From the NCBI GenBank assembly GCA_937881255.1, contig CALGFH010000248.1, positions 1 to 10,693 on the forward strand: 10,693 bases of DNA, in the 5' to 3' direction. Each line of letters starts with the position of its first letter. The first letter of the stretch is position 1. Below are positions 5,958 to 10,693 of the stretch, piece after piece. A model generated the notes under the pieces. It had not been told where the DNA came from. It worked only from the letters and a program-made list of their open reading frames with translations, and made no database searches. The stretch is from an uncultured Actinomycetes bacterium. Lineage in GTDB: Bacteria > Actinomycetota > CALGFH01. Made by a program: the position numbers and the translations under genes.

Positions 5958-7378
5958 CCCCCGTACACCGTCCGGCCCGGCAGTTCCTCCTTGGCCAGGC
6001 GCTTGGACAGGTGGAGGCCCTCCATGGCGAACTCCAGGGCGGCCGCGGCCAGGCCGGGCGTCTCGGCCCCGTGGTCGTCGCCGAGGCGGCGCAGCAGCTG
6101 GGCCAGCCCTGGCACCGGCCCGACCCGGGCCAGCAGGTCCGCCGCCGGGACCAGGTCGCCGGTCTCGACGGTGGCGCCCTCGTCGAAGCGGTGCAGCAGC
6201 CCCGACAGGTCGGACCCGGCCAGCCGGGCCCGCCAGGTCTCGGCCACCGACCGGCGCAGCAGGTGCTTGAGCAGCTCCAGCTCCCGTCCCTCCTCGAGCT
6301 GGTCGAACTCGACCTTGCCGAGGGACACCGCGACGACCGAGGGCAGGTCGGCCACCCGGGCCACCGGCATCTCCTCGCCGGTGACGGCGGCCCGGCGCAC
6401 GGCCGAGGCGGCGACGGTCTCGGCGGCGGCGATGGCGAACCGGGCCGAGACGCCGGAGCGGGCGTCGATCTGGGGCGACTCGCGCACCGCCCGGGTGAAG
6501 CGGGCGAGGACCTCGAGCAGGTGGCCGGGGACGAGCGGGCGGCCGAGGGGCCGCTCGTCCCAGGCGAGCACGGCCTCCTGGCGGATCAGGGTCACCTCGT
6601 CGTCCAGGCGCAGCGGGTAGTGGGTGCGGACCTCGGCCCCGAAGCGGTCCTTGAGCGGGGTGATGATGCGGCCCCGGTTGGTGTAGTCCTCGGGGTTGGC
6701 GCTGGCGATCAGGATGAGGTCGAGGGGCAGCCGCAGCTGGTAGCCGCGGACCTGGATGTCGCGCTCCTCGAGCACGTTGAGCAGGGCCACCTGGATCCGC
6801 TCGGCCAGGTCGGGCAGCTCGTTGACGCTGAAGATGCCCCGGTTGGTCCGGGGCACCAGCCCGTAGTGGACCGTCTCGGGGTCGCCAAGGGTGCGGCCCT
6901 CGGCCACCTTGATGGGGTCGATGTCGCCGATCAGGTCGCCGACGCTGGTGTCGGGGGTGGCCAGCTTCTCGCCGTAGCGCTCGGAGCGGTGGCGCCAGGC
7001 CACCGGCAGCTCCTCGCCCAGCTCGTCCAGCCGCCGCCGGCAGGGCGTGCAGGTGGGCACGTACGGGTGGTCGTTGATCTCGCAGCCGTCGACCACCGGC
7101 GTCCACTCGTCGAGCAGGTGGTGGAGCGAGCGGATGAGGCGGGTCTTGCCCTGGCCGCGCTCGCCCAGGAGCACGATGTCGTGCCCGGCGAGCAGGGCCC
7201 GCTCGAGCTGGGGGATCACGGTGTCGTCGAACCCGACGATGCCGGGGAAGCGTTCGCCTCCCTCGGCCAGCCGGCGCAGGAGGTTGTCGCGGAGCTCGTG
7301 CTTGACCGCCTTGTAGCGGTGCCCGGAGGCCCGGAGGCCGGCCAGGGTGGTGAGGGTGGGCGGGGTGGCGGTGGTCAT
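5954..7378 (-). CDS. MoxR/magnesium-chelatase-like AAA+ ATPase
   Basis: A 474-residue cytosolic ATPase related to the ChlI/BchI and MoxR clade. Walker A is 'GERGQGKT' at 72-79. The Walker B position reads 'GIFSVNEL' at 181-188, with Asn186 where Asp is usual and Glu187 kept. The sensor-1 region is 'ASANPED' at 225-231, followed by 'GRIITPLKDRFG' with candidate Arg finger R245. The rest is a helical lid. Between Walker A and B is an insertion with C99, H104, C110 and C113, a plausible zinc site, followed by 'ATPDTSVGDLIGDIDPIKVA'. It resembles M. tuberculosis Rv0958, annotated as a possible magnesium chelatase, but no large chelatase subunit or tetrapyrrole gene is present, so a remodelling or chaperone role with the adjacent VWA protein is likelier. 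The ATG has AGAAGGG 5 bases upstream. It is the first gene of a two-gene operon. Confidence 0.92.
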   Translation of the reverse strand: MTTATPPTLTTLAGLRASGHRYKAVKHELRDNLLRRLAEGGERFPGIVGFDDTVIPQLERALLAGHDIVLLGERGQGKTRLIRSLHHLLDEWTPVVDGCEINDHPYVPTCTPCRRRLDELGEELPVAWRHRSERYGEKLATPDTSVGDLIGDIDPIKVAEGRTLGDPETVHYGLVPRTNRGIFSVNELPDLAERIQVALLNVLEERDIQVRGYQLRLPLDLILIASANPEDYTNRGRIITPLKDRFGAEVRTHYPLRLDDEVTLIRQEAVLAWDERPLGRPLVPGHLLEVLARFTRAVRESPQIDARSGVSARFAIAAAETVAASAVRRAAVTGEEMPVARVADLPSVVAVSLGKVEFDQLEEGRELELLKHLLRRSVAETWRARLAGSDLSGLLHRFDEGATVETGDLVPAADLLARVGPVPGLAQLLRRLGDDHGAETPGLAAAALEFAMEGLHLSKRLAKEELPGRTVYGG

Positions 7379-7432
7379 GCGGGCCCTTCTGTCGCGTGCG
7401 GTGCCAGGCCCATGGTGGCCCCGGTCGCCTCA

Positions 7433-7461
7433 TTGCGCACGCCCGCTGGCCACGCTAAAGT
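7433..7461 (+). promoter_or_regulatory. Candidate leaderless promoter of the arsR-like operon
   Basis: TTGCGC (7433-7438), a 17-base spacer and TAAAGT (7456-7461) form a plausible -35/-10 pair. The implied transcript start, 7-8 bases past the -10, coincides with the A of the ATG at 7469. No ribosome binding site precedes that ATG, so a leaderless mRNA, common in actinobacteria, is the simplest reading. Confidence 0.5.
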
Positions 7462-7476
7462 TAACCAAATGGTAAG
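7461..7476 (+). promoter_or_regulatory. Probable operator for the ArsR-like repressor
   Basis: TTAACCAAATGGTAAG is an imperfect palindrome centred on AAAT (arms match at 4 of 6 positions). It is AT-rich in a very GC-rich setting and covers both the edge of the -10 and the start codon. ArsR-type repressors commonly bind such ACC-N4-GGT-like sites at their own promoters, so repressor binding here should block transcription of the operon. The assignment is inferred from position and shape only. Confidence 0.4.
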
Positions 7477-7810
7477 GTATCCGTCCTCGACCCTCGACCG
7501 GACCTTCGCGGCCCTGTCCGACCCGACCCGCCGGGAGATCCTCGACCGCCTGGCCGAGGGGCCGGCCACGCTCGGGGAGCTGCGGCGGCCCTTCGACATG
7601 ACCCTCCCCGGCCTGATGAAGCACGTCCGGGTCCTCGAGGAGGCCCAGCTGGTGGTCACCGAGAAGAAGGGCCGCACCCGCGAGTGCCGGCTCGGGTCCG
7701 AGCAGCTCGACGACGCCGCCCAGTGGATCGAGACCTACCGGCGCCGCTGGGAGCGCCGGCTGGACCGGCTCGGGGACTACCTGGAACGCCAGAAGGGAGC
7801 ACGTGCGTGA
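7469..7810 (+). CDS. ArsR-type winged-helix transcriptional repressor
   Basis: A 113-residue winged-helix regulator: 'LDRTFAALSDPTRREILDRL' at 9-28 is the standard ArsR opening, the recognition helix is in 'MTLPGLMKHVRVLEEAQLV' at 44-62, and the beta-wing is 'TEKKGRTRECRL' at 64-75. The metal-sensing ELCVCDL motif of arsenic and cadmium sensors is absent and C73 is the only cysteine, so the signal is probably not a metal. This fits the subgroup regularly encoded just before SRPBCC/AHSA1 proteins. The ATG at 7469 follows a -10-like element by 7 bases, with no ribosome binding site, suggesting leaderless translation. Its TGA overlaps the GTG of the SRPBCC gene. It probably represses itself and the two genes behind it. 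Confidence 0.93.
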   Translation: MVRYPSSTLDRTFAALSDPTRREILDRLAEGPATLGELRRPFDMTLPGLMKHVRVLEEAQLVVTEKKGRTRECRLGSEQLDDAAQWIETYRRRWERRLDRLGDYLERQKGARA

Positions 7811-8262
7811 GCGACCTGCGACTGGAGCGCGTCTACGCGGCCGACCCGGAGACCGTCTTCGACGCCTTCACCGACCCGGACGCGCAGAAGGAGCTGTACG
7901 CCGACGCGCCCGACTGGGTGGTGACCTCGACCTGCGACCTGCGGGTCGGGGGCCGGTGGACGATCGAGTTCGGCCCCCCGGGAGGGCCGCCGGCCCGCGA
8001 GACCTCGGTGTTCACGGTGGTCGACCGGCCACACCGCCTCGGGTACGTGGCCACCATGACCATGCCCGACGGGACCAGCTTCGACACCGACCTCGAGGTC
8101 ACCTTCGAGGAGGAGGCACCCGGCCGGACCCGGCTGACCATCCTCCAGACCGGCTTCCCGACCACCCGGCTCCGGGACGAGATCGCCGGTGGCTGGCCCA
8201 GCATCCTGGACGGGCTGGGCCGGGTCGTGGCCGCCCGGGCCGCCGGCCCGCACCGGCCATGA
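7807..8262 (+). CDS. SRPBCC (AHSA1/START-like) domain protein
   Basis: A 151-residue single-domain protein of the activator-of-Hsp90-like (COG3832-type) group: 'LRLERVYAADPETVFDAFTD' at 4-23 forms the first strand and helix, 'CDLRVGGRWTIEF' at 43-55 the next strands, and 'DEIAGGWPSILDGLGRVV' at 124-141 the long C-terminal helix that closes the hydrophobic cavity. These domains bind small hydrophobic ligands, but the ligand here is unknown. The GTG at 7807 overlaps the repressor's TGA and has AAGGGAG at 7793-7799, 7 bases upstream. The stop overlaps the ATG of the MFS gene, so all three are translated as a coupled unit. A role in sensing, binding or passing on the compound exported by the pump is a fair inference, not shown. 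Confidence 0.92.
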   Translation: MSDLRLERVYAADPETVFDAFTDPDAQKELYADAPDWVVTSTCDLRVGGRWTIEFGPPGGPPARETSVFTVVDRPHRLGYVATMTMPDGTSFDTDLEVTFEEEAPGRTRLTILQTGFPTTRLRDEIAGGWPSILDGLGRVVAARAAGPHRP

Positions 8263-9794
8263 GCGCCCTGGGCACCCGCCGGGCCGGCCGGCGGGAATGG
8301 GTCGGGCTGGCCGTGATCGCCCTGCCCTGCCTGCTCTACGCCATGGACCTGACCGTGCTCAACCTGGCCGTGCCCCAGCTCAGCGCCGATCTGCAGCCCA
8401 CCAGCAGCCAGCTCCTGTGGATCGTCGACATCTACGGGTTCCTGGCCGCCGGGTCGCTGGTCACCATGGGCACCCTCGGCGACCGGGTCGGCCGGCGCAA
8501 GCTCCTGCTGATCGGCGCGGCCGCGTTCGGGGCCGCCTCGGTGCTGGCGGCGTTCTCGACCACCCCCGAGATGCTGATCGCCGCCCGCGCCCTGCTGGGG
8601 GTGGCCGGGGCCACCCTGGCCCCCTCGACCCTGTCGCTGATCCGCAACATGTTCCTCGACCCCGGCCAGCGCCAGGTGGCCATCGGCGTCTGGGTGGCCA
8701 GCTTCTCGGCCGGTGCCGCCGCCGGGCCGCTGCTCGGCGGGCTGCTGCTGGAGCGCTTCTGGTGGGGCTCGGTGTTCCTGATCGCCCTGCCGGTGATGGC
8801 CCTGCTGCTGACCCTTGGCCCGGTCCTGCTGCCCGAGTTCCGCGACCCCGACGCGGGCCGGCTCGACCCGGCCAGCGCCGCCATGTCGCTGGTCGCGGTC
8901 CTGGCGGTGATCTATGGCCTCAAGGAGCTGGCCCAGGACGGCCCCGGCTGGGGGCCAGGGCTGTCGATCGCGGCCGGGCTGGGCGTCGGGCTGGCGTTCG
9001 TGGCCCGCCAGCGCCGGCTGGCCGACCCGCTGCTCGACCTGTCGCTGTTCGCCAACCGCGCCTTCAGCGCCGCCCTGGCCACCAACACCCTCGACTTCTT
9101 CGTGTCCTTCGGCGCCCTGCTCTTCACCGCCCAGTACCTCCAGCTGGTGCTGGGGCTGTCGCCGCTGGAGGCGGGGCTGTGGCTGCTGCCGTCCTCGGCC
9201 GGGCTGATCGCCGGGTCGACGCTGGCCCCGCTGCTGGCCCGCCGGGCCAAGGCCTGGGTGGTGATGGTGGCCGGCCTGGTCCTCGGCGCGGCCGGCTTCG
9301 CCCTGGTCACCCAGGTCACCAGCACCTCCGGCCTGGCCCTGCTGGTCACCGGGTCGGTGGCGTTCTCGGTGGGCCTGGCCCCGCTGACCACCCTGGCCAC
9401 CGACCTGATGCTCGGGGTCGCCCCGCCGGAGCGGGCCGGGGCGGCGTCGGCCATCGCCGAGACCACCTCGGAGCTGGGCGGGGCGCTGGGCATCGCCGTC
9501 CTCGGCAGCCTCGGCACCGCCGTCTACCGGGGCCGGATGGCCGAGGACCTCCCGGCCGGCATCCCGGGCGAGGCGGCCGAGGTCGCCCGCGACACCCTCG
9601 GCGGCGCCCTGACGGTCGCCGGGCAGCTCCCGGCCGAGCTCGGCGCGGCCCTGCTGGAGACCTCCCGGGCGGCGTTCACCAGCGGGCTGCAGCTGGCCTT
9701 CGCCGCCGCCGCGGCCCTGACGGTCGGCATCGCCGTCCTGGTCGCGACCGTGCTCCGGCGGGCCGCCGGCGGCGAGCCCCCGGTGCGGGCCTAG
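8259..9794 (+). CDS. MFS drug:H+ antiporter, DHA2 (14-TM) family
   Basis: A 511-residue polytopic membrane protein, about the length of 14-helix DHA2 exporters (the QacA/SmvA/EmrB type). Visible hallmarks are 'MDLTVLNLAVPQL' at 29-41 in helix 1 with Asp30, motif A 'GTLGDRVGRRKLLL' at 71-84 between helices 2 and 3, motif B around R110 'RALLGVAGA', and the antiporter motif C 'AGAAAGPLLGG' at 151-161. Nearer the C-terminus is 'PPERAGAASAIAETTSELGG', typical of the SmvA/QacA branch. It is expected to expel lipophilic or cationic compounds in exchange for protons. The substrate is not predictable. The ATG at 8259 overlaps the TGA of the SRPBCC gene with no separate ribosome binding site. The stop shares CTAG with the convergent exonuclease gene. 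It is probably induced when the ArsR-type repressor is released. Confidence 0.94.
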   Translation: MSALGTRRAGRREWVGLAVIALPCLLYAMDLTVLNLAVPQLSADLQPTSSQLLWIVDIYGFLAAGSLVTMGTLGDRVGRRKLLLIGAAAFGAASVLAAFSTTPEMLIAARALLGVAGATLAPSTLSLIRNMFLDPGQRQVAIGVWVASFSAGAAAGPLLGGLLLERFWWGSVFLIALPVMALLLTLGPVLLPEFRDPDAGRLDPASAAMSLVAVLAVIYGLKELAQDGPGWGPGLSIAAGLGVGLAFVARQRRLADPLLDLSLFANRAFSAALATNTLDFFVSFGALLFTAQYLQLVLGLSPLEAGLWLLPSSAGLIAGSTLAPLLARRAKAWVVMVAGLVLGAAGFALVTQVTSTSGLALLVTGSVAFSVGLAPLTTLATDLMLGVAPPERAGAASAIAETTSELGGALGIAVLGSLGTAVYRGRMAEDLPAGIPGEAAEVARDTLGGALTVAGQLPAELGAALLETSRAAFTSGLQLAFAAAAALTVGIAVLVATVLRRAAGGEPPVRA

Positions 9795-10681
9795 GCCTCG
9801 GCGGCGCGGCGCCAGGCGGCCCGGCCGAGCTGGGTGAAGGCGCCGAGGAAGCGGCCGGTGAGGTCGGCGGCGTCGTGCTCGGTGAGGATGGCGGCCACGG
9901 TGCGGGGGTCGAGGCGGCGGGTGCAGGTGGCCACGTCCAGGGGGACGTCGTCGCGGATGGCCATCAGCTCCCGGTTGAGCTGGTAGGTGGCCCGCTGGGT
10001 GACCAGGGCCTCGGCGACCCAGCCGCCGAGCAGCCGGGCCACCCCGGCCGGGTCGTCCAGGGCCTCCTCGACGGTGCCGTAGGCGCCCAGCAGCCGGGCG
10101 GCGGTGACGGCGCCGATGCCCTTGACCCCGGGCAGGCAGTCGCTGGCGTCGCCCCGCAGGGCCGCGAACGCGGGGTAGGCGGCCGGGCCGACCCCGTAGC
10201 GGGCCCGCAGCCAGCTGGGCGAGACCTGCTCCATGCGGCCCCCGGTGACCAGGTAGAAGACCTGCACGGTGGGGGCGACGAGGGCGAACGCGTCCTGGTC
10301 GCCGGTGGCCAGGGCGGCCGCGACCCCGCGCCGCCTGGCCAGGGCGGCCGCCGACCCGAGCACGTCGTCGGCCTCCAGCCCGGCGGGAACGGCGACGCAG
10401 ATCCCGAGCTGCCGGAGCAGGCCGGGCAGCTCGTCCAGGAGGTCGACCAGGGCGTCGTCCTTGGGCGGGCGGGCCGACTTGTAGCCGGGATGGCGGTCGC
10501 GGCGCAGCGAGCGGATCGGGTCGTCGAACCCGACCACGCAGGCGCTCGGCCGGGTGGCGGCGCCGATCTTGGCCAGCATGGCCAGGACCCGCACGCGGGC
10601 CTCGCCGGGCGGCCCCTCGGCCCCGCCGACCGCGTGGTAGGCGCGGTGGGCCAGCCCGTTGCCGTCGACCGCCAGCAGCAC
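9791..10681 (-). CDS. Stand-alone 5'-3' exonuclease (PolA N-terminal/FEN family)
   Basis: About 296 residues, a 5' nuclease without a polymerase domain, expected to trim 5' flaps or RNA primers in replication and repair. The acidic residues for two metal ions all appear: D6 in 'AVDGNGLAHRAYH', D53/D54 in 'VGFDDPIRS', E103-D105-D106 in 'GLEADDVLGS', D128 and D130 in 'ATGDQDAFAL', and D178 and D181 in 'LRGDASDCLPGVKGIG', where the helix-hairpin-helix also begins. The arch residues 'RRDRHPGYKSARP' (60-72) include the conserved Arg, Tyr and Lys. The GTG at 10681 gives a family-like N-terminus but lacks a visible ribosome binding site, and the frame stays open to the window edge, so the true start may lie a few codons outside. 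It resembles the extra exonuclease gene many actinobacteria carry besides polA. The partner DNA polymerase gene is not in view. Confidence 0.93.
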   Translation of the reverse strand: MLLAVDGNGLAHRAYHAVGGAEGPPGEARVRVLAMLAKIGAATRPSACVVGFDDPIRSLRRDRHPGYKSARPPKDDALVDLLDELPGLLRQLGICVAVPAGLEADDVLGSAAALARRRGVAAALATGDQDAFALVAPTVQVFYLVTGGRMEQVSPSWLRARYGVGPAAYPAFAALRGDASDCLPGVKGIGAVTAARLLGAYGTVEEALDDPAGVARLLGGWVAEALVTQRATYQLNRELMAIRDDVPLDVATCTRRLDPRTVAAILTEHDAADLTGRFLGAFTQLGRAAWRRAAEA

Positions 10682-10693
10682 CGGGACCGGCCG

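Noticed and set aside
3352..6270. A 972-codon open frame on the plus strand opposite the VWA and AAA+ genes
   Set aside because: It is antisense to two motif-rich genes. Its translation is low-complexity Gly/Arg/Val/Gln and lacks its own start context, as expected in DNA with so few stop codons.
3826..7378. A true magnesium chelatase for chlorophyll or cobalamin
   Set aside because: Only the ATPase and VWA parts are present. No large substrate-binding subunit or tetrapyrrole gene is seen, and the ATPase differs at Walker B and carries a Cys/His insertion.
6011..7468. Long N-terminal extension of the ArsR-type gene
   Set aside because: The open frame continues far upstream, but that part is antisense to the AAA+ gene. 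The repressor family starts at the ATG at 7469, just after the promoter-like site.
7469..7810. An arsenic or heavy-metal sensor
   Set aside because: The cysteine-based metal motif is missing and there is only one cysteine. The neighbours are SRPBCC and a multidrug pump, not metal detoxification genes.
1..10693. Defence island, prophage, CRISPR or insertion sequence
   Set aside because: I found no transposase, integrase, phage structural gene, spaced repeat array or terminal inverted repeats. The AAA+/VWA pair superficially recalls some defence modules, but it has no nuclease, protease or other effector partner and resembles a conserved actinobacterial housekeeping pair.

Overview
The window is very GC-rich (around three quarters G+C by eye, with most codons ending in G or C). 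It has GTG starts, stop/start overlaps between neighbouring genes and protein families typical of high-GC Actinomycetota. The closest comparison I can offer from memory is that the central AAA+/VWA pair resembles mycobacterial Rv0958/Rv0959. The proteins and the lack of phage, plasmid or IS features suggest an ordinary chromosomal segment of an actinobacterium, perhaps a soil or deep-branching one. The lineage is inference.

Layout. (1) Positions 1-2094, minus strand: an apparent operon reading leftward of dut (dUTPase), a 303-residue protein of unknown function, a VanZ-like membrane protein and the start of an AraC-type regulator cut by the window edge. The genes abut or overlap. A candidate promoter and two GC-rich hairpins lie upstream of dut. 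(2) Positions 2268-3862, plus strand: a conserved actinobacterial coiled-coil protein of unknown function, then a GNAT acetyltransferase with its own likely promoter. (3) Positions 3826-7378, minus strand: a two-gene module of a MoxR/magnesium-chelatase-like AAA+ ATPase followed by a large VWA-domain protein with an intact MIDAS. They are joined by a 14-codon reading frame that overlaps the stop of one gene and the start of the next. (4) Positions 7469-9794, plus strand: a tightly overlapped ArsR-type repressor, SRPBCC/AHSA1-like protein and 14-TM DHA2-type MFS efflux pump, probably expressed from a leaderless promoter whose operator covers the start codon. (5) Positions 9791-10681, minus strand: a stand-alone 5'-3' exonuclease of the PolA N-terminal/FEN family. 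Its stop codon shares a CTAG with the stop of the MFS gene.

How they work together: the AAA+ ATPase and VWA protein very likely act as a pair (ATP-driven remodelling plus a metal-dependent adaptor), but the target is not known. The ArsR/SRPBCC/MFS trio looks like a ligand-inducible efflux or detoxification operon. The dut operon pairs nucleotide-pool sanitation with two probable membrane proteins and a regulator, for reasons not evident here. No RNA gene, CRISPR array, IS element, integrase or convincing terminator was found. Both convergent junctions are gene-on-gene overlaps. No stretch over 300 bases lacks a gene. I do not see an obviously new multi-gene system. The AAA+/VWA module, with its odd junction and Cys/His insertion, is the best candidate for follow-up.
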